Part shown: piece by piece, positions 9,096 through 18,338 of the stretch
Layout: every line of letters begins with the position of its first letter
Position numbering within the stretch: the first letter of the stretch is position 1
Source of the DNA: Nitrosomonas sp.
GTDB taxonomy: Bacteria; Pseudomonadota; Gammaproteobacteria; Burkholderiales; Nitrosomonadaceae
Direction of reading: 5' to 3'
Assembly: GCA_016708955.1 (NCBI GenBank)
Contig: JADJES010000007.1
Span: forward strand, 1-30,702
Length of the DNA stretch: 30,702 bases
Program-made: the position numbers and the translations under genes
Notes under the pieces: generated by a model
The model's input: only the letters and a program-made list of their open reading frames with translations
What the model was told of the DNA's origin: nothing
The model's database searches: none

Positions 9096-10292
9096 ATGAA
9101 TCCAAATCTGAGTCAGCTACAACCTTACCCTTTTCAGAAGCTGCGTCAACTGTTTGAGGGGGTGATACGCAATACTGCATTGCATCCGATTGATTTGCAG
9201 ATTGGTGAGCCCAAACATGCGACCCCCGATTTTATTCGTCATGCGATGATAGATAATCTGGATGGTTTATCCACTTATCCAACTACGCAGGGAACGCCGG
9301 CCCTGAGGAATAGCATCGCGGCGTGGATTAAACGACGTTTTAACCTGCCCGGCATCAATCCGGATACAGAAATCATTCCCGTCAATGGCAGCCGTGAAGC
9401 TTTATTTTCTTTTGCGCAGGCGGTGATTGATTCCAGTGCCAATCATCCGGCGGTGGTTTGTCCCAATCCTTTTTATCAGATTTATGAAGGGGCTGCGCTA
9501 TTGGCAGGCGCTACGCCCTATTTTATTAACACATTGCCGGAAAATCGTTTCAGACTGGATTATTCACAATTGACCGGCACAGTGTGGTCACGCACGCAGT
9601 TGATTTATGTATGCTCGCCCAATAATCCAACAGGTGGCGTGATGGAACTGGATGAATGGCGGGAATTGTTTGCGTTGTCCGATCGATACGGTTTTGTGAT
9701 TGCCTCGGATGAATGTTATTCGGAAATCTATTTTGATGAAAAAGATCCCCCTTTAGGAGCACTGGATGCCGCGCAGCGACTGGGCCGTGCTGGTTTTCCG
9801 CGTTTGGTGGTATTCAATAGTCTGTCGAAACGTTCCAATGTGCCTGGGTTACGTTCTGGTTATGTTGCTGGAGATGCCGCGCTATTGGAAAAATTCCTGC
9901 TGTATCGGACTTATCATGGCTCTGCGATGAACCCCGCCGCTCAAGCGGCGAGTGCCGCAGCGTGGAGCGATGAAGCACATGTGGTGGAGAATCGTCGTTT
10001 GTATGCGCAGAAATTTTCTTCATCGATAGCATTGTTGTCGGATGCAATGACGGTGCAGATGCCGGATGCGGGTTTTTATTTGTGGATTAAAACACCGGTC
10101 AGTGACGCGGAATTCACCAAACGGCTTTATCAAGATTATAATGTCACGGTGCTGCCGGGCAGTTATCTGGCACGTGATGCGCATGGCATGAATCCGGGAA
10201 AAGATTATGTGCGGATTGCGCTGGTTGCTTCACCGCAGGAATGTATCGAGGCCATGAATAGAATCAAGAGCTTGGTGATTCAACTGAGCTGA
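9096..10292 (+). CDS. dapC: Succinyldiaminopimelate aminotransferase DapC
   Basis: A 398-residue class I/II aminotransferase dependent on pyridoxal phosphate. The start MNPNLSQLQPYPFQKLRQLF and the segment LQIGEPKHATPDF match proteobacterial DapC, which converts N-succinyl-2-amino-6-ketopimelate and glutamate to N-succinyl-LL-2,6-diaminopimelate in lysine and peptidoglycan synthesis. Visible motifs: SPNNPTG (174-180), DECYSEIYF with the cofactor-binding Asp205 and Tyr208, and SLSKRSNVPG with the Schiff-base Lys245. Arg373-type substrate binding is likely in DYVRIAL near the C-terminus. The next gene, dapD, encodes the preceding enzyme of the same pathway and starts 22 bases downstream, so the two are very likely one operon. 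Confidence 0.93.
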   Translation: MNPNLSQLQPYPFQKLRQLFEGVIRNTALHPIDLQIGEPKHATPDFIRHAMIDNLDGLSTYPTTQGTPALRNSIAAWIKRRFNLPGINPDTEIIPVNGSREALFSFAQAVIDSSANHPAVVCPNPFYQIYEGAALLAGATPYFINTLPENRFRLDYSQLTGTVWSRTQLIYVCSPNNPTGGVMELDEWRELFALSDRYGFVIASDECYSEIYFDEKDPPLGALDAAQRLGRAGFPRLVVFNSLSKRSNVPGLRSGYVAGDAALLEKFLLYRTYHGSAMNPAAQAASAAAWSDEAHVVENRRLYAQKFSSSIALLSDAMTVQMPDAGFYLWIKTPVSDAEFTKRLYQDYNVTVLPGSYLARDAHGMNPGKDYVRIALVASPQECIEAMNRIKSLVIQLS

Positions 10293-10314
10293 ATTTAAAT
10301 TATTAGGAAAAATT

Positions 10315-11136
10315 ATGAATGAATTGAAAACCATCATTGAAGAAGCTTTTGATCGCCGTGCTGATATTACCCCGCGCAATGTCGAGGCCAATCTGAAGGA
10401 ATCTATCGCGCAAGTGCTCAATATGCTCGATGGCGGCAAACTACGCGTGGCCGAGAAAATCAATGGCGATTGGGTGACGCATCAATGGATCAAGAAAGCC
10501 GTGCTGCTGTCATTTCGCATCGAAGACAACAGTTTTATCAAAGGCGGGTTTTCCAACTATTTTGACAAAGTACCCTCAAAATTCGCTGATTACAGTTCCA
10601 GGGATTTTCGTGATGGCGGTTTTCGTGTGGTGCCCCCTGCAGCCGTGCGCAAAGGCTCGTTTATTGCCAGCAATGTGGTTCTGATGCCGTCTTATGTCAA
10701 TATTGGTGCGTATGTGGATGAAGGTACCATGGTCGATACCTGGGCAACGGTAGGGTCCTGTGCGCAAATTGGCAAGAATGTGCATTTATCCGGCGGTGTG
10801 GGCATTGGGGGTGTGTTGGAGCCGGTTCAAGCAAATCCAACAATTATTGAGGATAACTGCTTTATCGGGGCACGTTCAGAAGTTGTAGAAGGGGTGATCG
10901 TCGGTGAAAACTCAGTGATTTCGATGGGCGTATATATCGGACAGAGTACAAAAATTTATAACCGCGAAACGGGGGAAGTCAGTTATGGCCGTATTCCGCC
11001 CGGATCGGTTGTTGTGTCAGGTAATTTACCGGCTGAAAATGGAAAATACAGTTTGTACTGTGCAGTGATTGTTAAACAAGTTGATGCCAAGACCCGATCA
11101 AAAACGGGTATTAATGAGTTACTGCGAGGGATTTGA
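10315..11136 (+). CDS. dapD: 2,3,4,5-tetrahydropyridine-2,6-dicarboxylate N-succinyltransferase DapD
   Basis: A 273-residue protein, the normal length for DapD, which transfers succinyl from succinyl-CoA to tetrahydrodipicolinate in the succinylase branch of lysine/diaminopimelate synthesis. The N-terminal helical domain (MNELKTIIEEAFDRRADITP) is followed by a left-handed beta-helix built from hexapeptide repeats (residues about 115-230), including YVNIGAYVDEGTMVDTWATV and GGVGIGGVLEPVQA, which hold the active-site region. The ribosome site AGGAAA lies just before ATG 10315. It is the second gene of the dapC-dapD pair and is closed by a strong hairpin terminator about 20 bases after its stop. 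Confidence 0.97.
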   Translation: MNELKTIIEEAFDRRADITPRNVEANLKESIAQVLNMLDGGKLRVAEKINGDWVTHQWIKKAVLLSFRIEDNSFIKGGFSNYFDKVPSKFADYSSRDFRDGGFRVVPPAAVRKGSFIASNVVLMPSYVNIGAYVDEGTMVDTWATVGSCAQIGKNVHLSGGVGIGGVLEPVQANPTIIEDNCFIGARSEVVEGVIVGENSVISMGVYIGQSTKIYNRETGEVSYGRIPPGSVVVSGNLPAENGKYSLYCAVIVKQVDAKTRSKTGINELLRGI

Positions 11137-11158
11137 AATTTTGTCTGAGAGATAAAAT

Positions 11159-11184
11159 AAAAATCCCCTTAAACGGGGATTTTT
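11159..11184. terminator. Bidirectional rho-independent terminator between dapD and the BON lipoprotein gene
   Basis: AAAAATCCCC (11159-11168) pairs perfectly with GGGGATTTTT (11175-11184) around the six-base loop TTAAAC. The A-tract on one side and T-tract on the other allow it to work in both directions. The flanking genes converge on it: dapD ends at 11136 on the plus strand and the BON gene ends at 11199 on the minus strand. Confidence 0.9.
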
Positions 11185-11198
11185 ATTTGGATAGATGA

Positions 11199-11534
11199 TT
11201 ATTTTTTGACAATCTGGTTATCTACTTTTTTTACTCCGTCTACAATCCAGGTATGCATATTAACGCGCGTCAGTTGATCTTCATTTCTGACCGTGCCACT
11301 TAAAACTACACTGCCATCATTTACTTTAATTTCGACGTTAGTGCCTTGTAAAAGCGGGTCTGATTGAAGGGCTAGGGTAATGCGTGCAAAAATGGTTGAG
11401 TCATCATAAACAGCACCGGGTGGTGGTGTGACCCAGGATTCATGTGTTTTTTCTGCATAGTTCTCGCAACCGCTCAGTGTGAGTATACTCATGAGGAGTA
11501 TGGAGAAAGTAAATAATTTATAACGAGTGTGCAT
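11199..11534 (-). CDS. BON-domain lipoprotein
   Basis: A small envelope protein of 111 residues. The start is placed at 11534 because AAGGAAAA precedes that ATG and it opens directly into a lipoprotein signal peptide (MHTRYKLFTFSILLMSILTL, then SGC); the lipobox LSGC makes Cys23 the lipidated residue. The frame is open up to 11609, but the extra residues precede the signal peptide. Residues about 45-110 form one BON domain (ITLALQSDPLL, DGSVVLSGTVRNEDQL, VDGVKKVDNQI), a fold found in OsmY- and DolP-like proteins that associate with membrane lipids. It is a single-domain version, with no second BON repeat. Exact role unknown; envelope maintenance is the usual inference. Confidence 0.85.
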   Translation of the reverse strand: MHTRYKLFTFSILLMSILTLSGCENYAEKTHESWVTPPPGAVYDDSTIFARITLALQSDPLLQGTNVEIKVNDGSVVLSGTVRNEDQLTRVNMHTWIVDGVKKVDNQIVKK

Positions 11535-11724
11535 AGTGTTTTTTTCCTTTTGATGATTTTCTTGAAATTGTATGCGAATGTTGTAACGTAATCGTTTTAT
11601 GGTAGTCACTTTTATACTTGTATGTTGTTTATCCCCTCTGTCATGTATGGAATCATAGCGCTACGGGTAGGACATAGACAAGCCGGTGCTATTATAATGC
11701 AGTCATGACAAAGATTTTAACCGC

Positions 11725-12687
11725 TTAAACTGAGTGTTTCTCGATTGCTGCATGTAAAAACTGTTGTACTTGAGTGGTTAAATTACTCGTTAAACAATCA
11801 AATTCCTTCACTTCATCCACTTTTATGCTACGGAGCCATGTGAGTTGCCGCTTAGCCAATTGACGGGTGGCAGCAACGCCCATGTCATGTAATTCCGCAC
11901 TATTTATTTTGTTATCCAGGTAAAGGCAGGTTTGGCGATAACCGACACAACGCATTGACGGGGATTCCATGTTGAGTGAAAATTGTTGGCGAATGGATCG
12001 AACTTCATCAATTAATCCATGATTCAACATTGCTTCAAAGCGTTCTGCGATGCGTAGGTGCAGTTGGCCGCGGTCACTGGGGATGAGTGCAATACTTATT
12101 TTACAGTAAGGAAAATCTGCTTCTCTGGGAGTTTTGAGGATCTCAGACATGGGTTGCTGAGTTAAATAACAGACTTCCAAAGCACGTTGAATGCGTTGAC
12201 TATCTGTGGGTTTGATGCGTGCCGCGGTTTCCTGATCCAGTTCTTCGAGCTTTTGATGCATGGCCGGCCAGCCCAATTCGTTAGCCATGTTTTCAAGCTT
12301 CAGGCGAAGACTGTTGTCAGCTGAGGGCAATATCGAAAGGCCATCTTGCAGTGCCCGGAAATAAAGCATGGTGCCACCTACAAGTAATGGAATTTTATTG
12401 CGCTGTGTAATCTTATGCATGATATTTAATGCATCACTACGAAATAATGCTGCCGAGTAGTTTTGGTTTGGGTCGATTAGATTAATCAGGTGGTGAGGTG
12501 CTCGGATTAGGGTTGCTGGATCGGGTTTGGCTGTTCCGATATCTAAATGGCGATAAACCTGGGCAGAATCAACGCTGACAATCTCTACTGGGAAATTTTC
12601 AGCAATATCCAGAGCAATTTGACTTTTGCCACTTGCAGTAGGGCCCATTAAGAAAATAGCAGGTGGTAAGCGCGTTGAATATTGCAT
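11725..12687 (-). CDS. miaA: tRNA dimethylallyltransferase MiaA
   Basis: A 320-residue protein matching MiaA, which transfers a dimethylallyl group to N6 of A37 in tRNAs reading UNN codons. The P-loop GPTASGKS is at residues 15-22. Then come the family motifs SVDSAQVYRHLDIGTAKP (38-55), the catalytic-type Asp in VDSAQVY, APHHLINLIDPNQNYSAA, LVGGTMLYFRALQDGL and the anticodon-binding part TDSQRIQRALEV. The C-terminal RQLAKRQLTWLR is also typical. Length is normal. It is transcribed on the minus strand, about 190 bases from the BON gene. The usual neighbour hfq is not present here. Confidence 0.95.
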   Translation of the reverse strand: MQYSTRLPPAIFLMGPTASGKSQIALDIAENFPVEIVSVDSAQVYRHLDIGTAKPDPATLIRAPHHLINLIDPNQNYSAALFRSDALNIMHKITQRNKIPLLVGGTMLYFRALQDGLSILPSADNSLRLKLENMANELGWPAMHQKLEELDQETAARIKPTDSQRIQRALEVCYLTQQPMSEILKTPREADFPYCKISIALIPSDRGQLHLRIAERFEAMLNHGLIDEVRSIRQQFSLNMESPSMRCVGYRQTCLYLDNKINSAELHDMGVAATRQLAKRQLTWLRSIKVDEVKEFDCLTSNLTTQVQQFLHAAIEKHSV

Positions 12688-12845
12688 TTTGGGTTTTAAG
12701 TGTTGAATGTTGAAACAAACTATCTGTTTAAAAATGACTTTATTGATGCTGAAGATGAATAGAATTCTATAATTAAATTGTCATTGGACAATCAGCAAAA
12801 CTCGGCTAAACTTCGAAAAATTAAACTTCTTGTAGGGACAAACCA

Positions 12846-13034
12846 TTGAAAATCTTCGCAGCGGTAATATTTCTTCTTATATTATATAGCCTGGGATCGG
12901 CTCTGTATTACATGTATAAAGATAAAGGTCAATCGACACGCATGGTCAGATCCTTGGGTATCCGTGTTGGCTTGTCGCTTTTTCTGTTTATCGTCATGAT
13001 GATAGCAACTCGTTTGGATATGATGTCCGAGTAG
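12846..13034 (+). CDS. DUF2909 twin-transmembrane small protein
   Basis: A 62-residue protein beginning at a TTG codon at 12846 with the ribosome-site-like GTAGGGA about 10 bases upstream. Two hydrophobic helices (MKIFAAVIFLLILYSLGSAL at 1-20 and LSLFLFIVMMIATRL at about 44-58) are joined by the short polar loop KDKGQSTRMVRSLGIR. This layout and the KDKGQS/R pattern match the DUF2909 'twin transmembrane' family of proteobacteria, whose role is unknown; members are often near cytochrome oxidase assembly genes, which are not visible here. It lies 44 bases upstream of the flavoprotein gene and may be co-transcribed with it. Confidence 0.75.
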   Translation: MKIFAAVIFLLILYSLGSALYYMYKDKGQSTRMVRSLGIRVGLSLFLFIVMMIATRLDMMSE

Positions 13035-13078
13035 GAAATTTTTCTTATCAGAAAGTCTCGACGCATGCATTGCGATCA

Positions 13079-14305
13079 ATGTTCTTGAAAAAAATCTCAA
13101 AAGATGTGGTTATCATTGGCGCGGGTGCTGCAGGAATGATGTGTGCGATTGAAGCCGGTAAACGGGGGCGCAGTGTCATGCTGGTTGATCATGCTCGTAA
13201 GCTGGCAGAAAAAATCCGTATCTCCGGCGGGGGACGCTGCAATTTTACCAATCGTTATACCAAGGCGGAAAACTTTATCTCCGGCAATCCTCATTTTTGC
13301 CGTTCTGCACTTGCTCGTTTTACACCTCAGGATTTTATAGCGTTGCTTGAGAAGCATGGTATTCGCTATCATGAGAAAAAATTAGGGCAATTGTTTTGTG
13401 ATGACAGCTCACAGCAAATTATTGATATGCTGCTGCGTGAATGCGCGGCAGCCAGGGTGGACTGGCAAATGCCTTGTCAACTAAAGCAAGTGGAGTATCT
13501 CCCCGCAGATAAAGAAACCCAACATACCGAGCGCAAATTCGTACTGACGACTGAACGCAATACTATAGAAGCGAGTTCGTTGGTAATTGCCACAGGGGGT
13601 TTGTCCATTCCGCAAATTGGTGCTAGTGCATTAGGTTATCAAATTGCTAGTCAATTTGGTATTCGTGTGACATCCTTGCGTCCTGCTTTGGTCGGTTTGA
13701 CTTTTGCAGCTGAAGATTTTATCGCTTTTAAGGATATTCCAGGCATAGCGATGGATGCTGAAGTCAGTTGTAGGGGCAGTGCATTCCGTGAAAGCATATT
13801 ATTTACGCACCGTGGTTTGAGTGGGCCAGCCATCTTACAGATTTCTTCCTATTGGCAACCGGGAGATTTAATCCATATCAATCTATTGCCGCAACAAGAT
13901 GCGCAGCAGATTTTTTTGGCGCACAGACATAGCGCAATGCTGTTACCCAATCTCCTGGCGCGTTATTTACCTAAACGTTTTGTGCAAGTCTGGTGTTCGG
14001 CAACACTTTTTCAGTTGTCTATGACTGCAAAACCTATAAACCAATATCGTGAAGTTGAATTGCGCCAGATTGCAGATAAGCTTCATAACTGGAATATTAT
14101 TCCAACTGGAACAATTGGTTATAGAAAGGCGGAAGTGACGCTGGGGGGGGTGGATACACATGAGTTGTCATCCAAAACAATGGAATCCAAGCGCATATTG
14201 GGGTTGTATTTTATTGGAGAGGTGGTCGATGTGACCGGGCACTTGGGTGGGTTTAATTTTCAGTGGGCTTGGTCTTCGGGTTATGCCGCCGGGCAAGTGG
14301 CCTAG
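13079..14305 (+). CDS. HI0933/YhiN-family FAD-dependent oxidoreductase
   Basis: About 408 residues. The N-terminus carries the FAD-binding Rossmann motif VVIIGAGAAGMMCAIEAG, followed by the family hallmark ISGGGRCNFTN (near residues 50-60), an ATGGLSIPQIGA segment, and the C-terminal GLYFIGEVVDVTGHLGGFN with FQWAWSSGYAAG. These place it in the BaiN/HI0933-like flavoprotein family (PF03486). Substrate is unknown. The frame is open from a TTG at 13070, but ATG at 13079 (MFLKKISKDVVII) is the more likely start. Length is normal (about 400). It is the last intact gene before the insertion-sequence cluster, which begins about 25 bases after its stop. Confidence 0.88.
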   Translation: MFLKKISKDVVIIGAGAAGMMCAIEAGKRGRSVMLVDHARKLAEKIRISGGGRCNFTNRYTKAENFISGNPHFCRSALARFTPQDFIALLEKHGIRYHEKKLGQLFCDDSSQQIIDMLLRECAAARVDWQMPCQLKQVEYLPADKETQHTERKFVLTTERNTIEASSLVIATGGLSIPQIGASALGYQIASQFGIRVTSLRPALVGLTFAAEDFIAFKDIPGIAMDAEVSCRGSAFRESILFTHRGLSGPAILQISSYWQPGDLIHINLLPQQDAQQIFLAHRHSAMLLPNLLARYLPKRFVQVWCSATLFQLSMTAKPINQYREVELRQIADKLHNWNIIPTGTIGYRKAEVTLGGVDTHELSSKTMESKRILGLYFIGEVVDVTGHLGGFNFQWAWSSGYAAGQVA

Positions 14306-14357
14306 TTGTTTAGTCCCACAATTAATGACCTGGTCAAGTAAAACCGGACACCTCAGT

Positions 14358-15090
14358 TAAGCAACTTTCATCGTTTTTGCTGCTTCTGCTTCACAGCGGG
14401 TTTGGTAATGTCGCCATTGGCAGCGTTCCTGCTTGAGGCTGCCAAAGAAGCTTTCCGCAGCTGCATTATCCCAACAATTTCCCAGACGACTCATGCTACC
14501 AATAAAACCATATGCTTTCAGTAGATTGCGGTATGCTTTGCCGACATACTGCGACCCGCGAGTCCTGCTGCACGATCAGGCCAGGCGGTGGCCGACGCAA
14601 CCAGATAGCCATTCGCAATGCATCACAAACCAGTGTTGCTTTCATCCGTGAGCTCATGCTCCAACCGGCCACTTTTCTGGAAAACAAGTCTATTACGATT
14701 GCCAGATACAGCCAGCCTTCCTGTGTCCAGATGTATGTGATATCGCAAACATAAACTTGATCCGGTTTGGCAACAGTAAATTGCCGATTCAATTGGTTTT
14801 CAAATACCGGCAACTGGTGATTGCTGTCCGTCGTCACCTTGTTTTCTTCCGATGCCTGACAGTGACGAAAGCCTCACGCATTAGTTTTCTCGTCTTCCAG
14901 CGACTAATCGAATAGCCTAAGGCATTTAGTGCTTGTTTCATTCGGCGACTGCATAGGTGTAATCGCATTATTTTGCAATATCCTGCACAGCATCAAGCAG
15001 TTGCCTGTGGTGCAGATCATCCGGGCAATTGCGACGGCGTTGTTCATAGTCATAGTAAGCTGAAGTTTCACCGTTTTGCACTAAACTTTA
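14358..15090 (-). pseudogene. IS3-family transposase orfB (DDE integrase), frameshifted
   Basis: Minus-strand fragments give ETSAYYDYEQRRRNCPDDLH, MKQALNALGYSISRWKTRK, then a long open part with the rve core: QVYVCDITYIWTQEGWLYLA, containing the first Asp, and IDLFSRKVAGWSM. The second Asp region, normally HSDRGSQY, is damaged (CSRTRGSQY in one frame, QQDSRV in another). A further frame gives SMSRLGNCWDNAAAESFFGS, with the catalytic Glu, and the end EAAKTMKVA, with its stop at 14358-14360. So the gene is recognisable end to end but has at least three indels and a lesion at the catalytic DR motif. It belongs to the interrupted IS3 element. Confidence 0.85.
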
Positions 15091-16387
15091 CATTTTCGCT
15101 TAAGCAACCATACGCAATAATGCATCGATAAAAGAATTAAGAATGGGTTTATCTGGTTTAGGGCAAAAGCTAACAAAATCCTTATTGAGCGCAGCCTGAG
15201 TAATCAGTTTTCTGACATCGGAAAGGCAAAGTGACTTCGATTGTTAACAGCGTAACAACGCTGCGGTGTTTTATCAAGGTGATCGGCGTAAATCCAGGTT
15301 ACGGTGGCGGCCATCATGCAGAAGTTGAGATGATTGGTAACGGCATGGTAGTTTCGAGTTTGGCTTTTTGAGCTACCTATTTCCTGCTTGATCTCTTTGA
15401 AAGCGGCTTCGATTTTCCAGCGCGCGCCGTAGTATTCGATAATCTGCTCGACGGTGAGATCGAGATCGGTGGTAAAGAGTGCGACCCATTGTGATCTTCG
15501 ATAGATCCAAACAACGCGCACGGCACATTTGAGTGTTTTCAACATCATGATGTTGTCAAAGGCCAGAACATCGCGTTGTTTGCCGTAGAGGTTAACCGAA
15601 TAAGTGGTAGCGCGTTCATGGAATTCATTGGCCAGCGTTGTGGCATTGCCCATCTTGTCGCCATACTTTCTGGATCGGCCGAGCTGATGTTTTTGGTGTT
15701 CGGGTGGTAACGCAAACAAAGTGGTATTGACGCGCAATCTGGAAAGCATATGACAGTGCTGTCCAACGGTTTTGCGCATCGGTTTAAGCAAGCCGTCGTT
15801 TCCAAACCAGCTATCGGTAACGATCAGCAATGGGGTGCCAGGAAAAGCGGCAGAAATTTCCAGCAGCATTTCGATGGCCTGCTCAAATTTGGTTTGAAAC
15901 GATGGTATCTTGCCCTCAACCCCTAACCTTCTTGGTCGCTATCGTTTTTTCCATGTGATAGAAACGAAACGCCAGCGGTAAGCAAGCCCAGCGGCCTTTG
16001 ACAATTTTAATAAACCGATGGACACAACATTTTGTGACCAGGGTATTTCGATTGATTGGTCTTGGCAGCATGATCAAAGAAAGACGCGCAGCCGAAAATC
16101 TTTTGCCAGTCTTGGGATTGATGGTGTCATCCAAGGCCAGCAATAGCCGTCCTTTTGTCGTCGGGCTGGGTATCAGAGACCACAGCGTCGTCCAGAGGCG
16201 TGACCAAGGCAATTTTGATGAGGCCATGAAGATGTAAAATCGGCGCTGACTAAGCGACAGCCCGAACAATACCTGCAAGCATCGCAATAGGTTGGCGCTG
16301 CGTGAAGAAGTGAAATGAGTGATAACAGCCAGGAGCGTATAAACAAACCAGACACCTCGTTCATCGCCTTTGCAACGGTGGTTAAAA

Positions 16388-17739
16388 TTGGTTCATCCGG
16401 CAAGTGCGTACTTTTGGGTTTAACCGACAAGGACATAATTGGTTTCATGCAGCGCCATAATTTTGAGTTTAAAGAACTCGACATCTCTGAAACCATAGGC
16501 CATTTTGTGCAAAGTTTTTATCTTGTTGTTGGTACCTTCCAACGGCCCGGTTGATAAACCATTAAAATCGAAATAAGCCAGGATACCTGAGCGGTGTGCT
16601 GCAATAGTTTTAGAGAATTGCTTGAGCATGTTGACATCCGAAGCAGCGGCTTTTTTTACCCATTCATCCAATGCATTTTGAGCTGAGAGTTTATCCGGTT
16701 GATGCCAGATATTGCGTAACTCTTCTTTCATGTAATAGGCCGTTGCCAAGGGCTCATTGAGCTTTAATGCTTCGTCCAGACGTTGACGTTCATTGCGCTT
16801 GTCATCCAGGTTGTCAGGGTTCTTCAGCAACAGCCAGCGAATGCCCTTCAAAACGGGTTTGCCCAACCCATTTTCTGCTTCTCGTTGCAGATCACGACGC
16901 AGTTTTGTCAACTTTTCGTTGAACAGCTTAATAATATGGAAGTGATCGAACACTAGCGTTGCATCTGGGATATTAGCCCGCACCGCACTGATGTATGCTG
17001 GCCCCATGTCGGTCGCAACCGCTTCAATCCGTGCACCGATCGTTTCAAACGCTTCCAAAACGGAATCAGTGCATCGGCACCTTTCCCATTGCCAACAAAA
17101 TCACTGCCCCACGTTGAAGATCCAGAACTATCGTTAAATAACCCAGCTTCTTGCCTTGGTATATTTCATCCAGCGCAATGCGTTTTATCTTGGCCAATTT
17201 CGGCAACCGATAACGTTTATTCAGATTGTCCTTCTGTATTCCCTTAACCAGATCCCAGCTCACTCCAAGATGGCGTGCTACTGCCTGGATGGTCATGTGC
17301 CTAAGAGATCCAAAACCAATCTTTCGAAAGAACGTGTATAGCGCTTGTGCTCATCAGCAAACTGTATCTTTACCTGACGAACTGCTTGGCATCGGGTGCA
17401 TTCTACCCGCTGAACTGGAAGGTCGATATAGACTGCTTTTTGACCTACCGGTACTGTCCTGAAGCGTCTAACCAACTTTCCCCGGCAATGTATCTCGCGG
17501 CTTTTACATACCGGACATCTCAATCGCCAATGATCCGCTTGTATTGCAACAACTATGACACCCGCAATAAAACAAGTGCTTTGATAAAAATAACCAACTA
17601 TACCAAAGGCGTGATACAGCAAACTGGTCGACATGTTGAAAAAACCTCTTCGTTGAAAATCAGAGATAATTTCAACCTTTAATTCACTTTATTTCAACAT
17701 GCATTTCTGACTAACAAGTACGCACTTGCCGGATGAACC
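16388..17739 (-). mobile_element. ISL3-family insertion sequence with near-perfect ends
   Basis: A 24-base perfect inverted repeat marks the ends: GGTTCATCCGGCAAGTGCGT plus ACTT at 16390-16413, and its exact complement at 17716-17739. The flanks are GGTTAAAA (16380-16387) and GGTTAAAT (17740-17747), an 8-base target duplication with one mismatch, the size expected for ISL3. The element is about 1.35 kb, holds one transposase gene on the minus strand, and sits inside the IS4-type transposase gene. Confidence 0.9.
16420..17634 (-). pseudogene. ISL3-family transposase, frameshifted
   Basis: Three adjoining minus-strand pieces make one ISL3 transposase of about 400 residues. The first (17634-17293) has the N-terminal zinc-finger pattern CPVCKSREIHCRGK and CTRCQAVR. 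The second (17296-17066) has the helix-turn-helix TIQAVARHLGVSWDLVKGIQ and the DDE start IALDEIYQGKKLGYLTIVLD. The third (17058-16420) has VATDMGPAYISAVRANIPDA, LVFDHFHIIKLFNEKL, and the end GLSTGPLEGTNNKIKTLHK with the catalytic Glu. Breaks occur near 17293 and 17065. All the expected catalytic segments are visible, so correction of two or three indels would give a full-length enzyme. Confidence 0.88.
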
Positions 17740-17835
17740 GGTTAAATTCCTGTTGGAGGGGGAAGAGGATATTGCGTAGAATGAACATGCGGCGATGCCT
17801 TTTTTATTATTGGTTTCAGTTACTTAACAGATGAA

Positions 17836-17865
17836 ATTATAACAAAAAACCGTGCGTCGCCGCAA
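17836..17865 (-). promoter_or_regulatory. Candidate promoter driving the IS4-type transposase
   Basis: On the minus strand, TTGCGG (complement of 17860-17865) and a perfect TATAAT (complement of 17836-17841) are 18 bases apart, about 50 bases upstream of the transposase ATG at 17788. If the element's end lies near 17830, part of this promoter would be outside the element. Confidence 0.45.
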
Positions 17866-18058
17866 TCATATCTTACTGTATTTAAAGGATATATTTCGAT
17901 TTTTTTCCTACTGTCAACAGGGTCGATATCAATACTATTTTGTCACTCAAGAAAAAATCCCGATAATCCAAAATTCCAGACAATTGAATCATCGGCTCAT
18001 AAAAAAAGCGTGAAACTCCAGATAGTAAGTACTGCGACTGACACCCAATAGCCGGCAC

Positions 18059-18338
18059 CAAAGAAGACCGCCGCCTCCTTTAATATTTGCCGCTCAAGCT
18101 TTAATTGTTTGTTTTCTATCTTAAGTCGCCGAATTTCTTCCTGATCCGGCGTCAGTTTCCCATTACCTCGGAATGCCTGGCCATTATTATCCGCCTCGTT
18201 CTCCTTGATCCATCGCCCAAGCATGTCAGCCCTAATTTCCAGGCTTCTGGCCGCTTCTGCTATCGTCAGTCCCTGATCCACAACCAGACTGATTGCATCC
18301 AGTTTGAATTCCTTTGTATATTGTTTCCTCGTTTCCAT
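18059..18338 (-). pseudogene. IS3-family transposase orfA (HTH_Tnp_1), 3' end displaced by an insertion
   Basis: The minus-strand start METRKQYTKEFKLDAISLVV leads into a helix-turn-helix (LTIAEAARSLEIRADMLGRW) and a leucine-zipper-like coiled coil (QEEIRRLKIENKQLKLERQI, then LKEAAVFF), typical of IS3 OrfA. The family ends in AVFFAKM or similar; here the sequence switches after VFF to unrelated residues and runs on to 17997. The missing AKM and stop are found about 3 kb away at 15091-15098. An upstream in-frame ATG at 18350 is also possible. It would bind the element's ends and make the OrfAB fusion by frameshifting. Confidence 0.85.

Larger units (their letters stand above)
15204..17788 (-). 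pseudogene. IS4-type transposase, frameshifted and split by an ISL3 element
   Basis: On the minus strand the protein starts near 17788 (MFILRNILFPLQQEF), is interrupted by the ISL3 element, and resumes as RCKGDERGVWFVYTLLAVIT from 16380. It continues through LLALDDTINPKTGK (first catalytic Asp region), GTPLLIVTDSWFGNDGLL (second Asp) and YYGARWKIEAAFKEIKQEIG near 15420. That last segment fits the YREK signature of IS4 transposases exactly (Tyr-2-Arg-3-Glu-6-Lys). It ends at 15204. Further frame changes lie near 16090 and 15890. Removing the ISL3 copy and one copy of its target duplication restores the reading QEFNHRCKGDERG, which shows the order of insertion. Confidence 0.8.
15099..18058. mobile_element. 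IS4-type element inserted into the IS3 element and itself carrying an ISL3 insertion
   Basis: This block separates the end of IS3 orfA from its continuation. It contains an IS4-type transposase on the minus strand and, within that gene, a complete ISL3 element. Without the ISL3 copy it is about 1.6 kb, a plausible IS4-family size. The left end near 15099 (CTTAAGCAACC) and a weak partner near 17820-17830 (complement GTTAAGTAACT) may be its terminal repeats; if so, about 225 bases (17834-18058) of other origin remain before IS3 resumes. I could not define a target duplication, so the outer boundaries rest on where IS3 coding sequence breaks and resumes. Confidence 0.6.

Noticed and set aside
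12777..12792. Palindrome ATTGTC-ATTG-GACAAT upstream of the DUF2909 gene as an operator
   Set aside because: Only six paired bases with no second copy or recognised regulator motif; expected by chance in AT-rich DNA.
15998..16237. Plus-strand frames within the IS cluster
   Set aside because: They are opposite-strand readings of transposase genes with no ribosome site or family resemblance.
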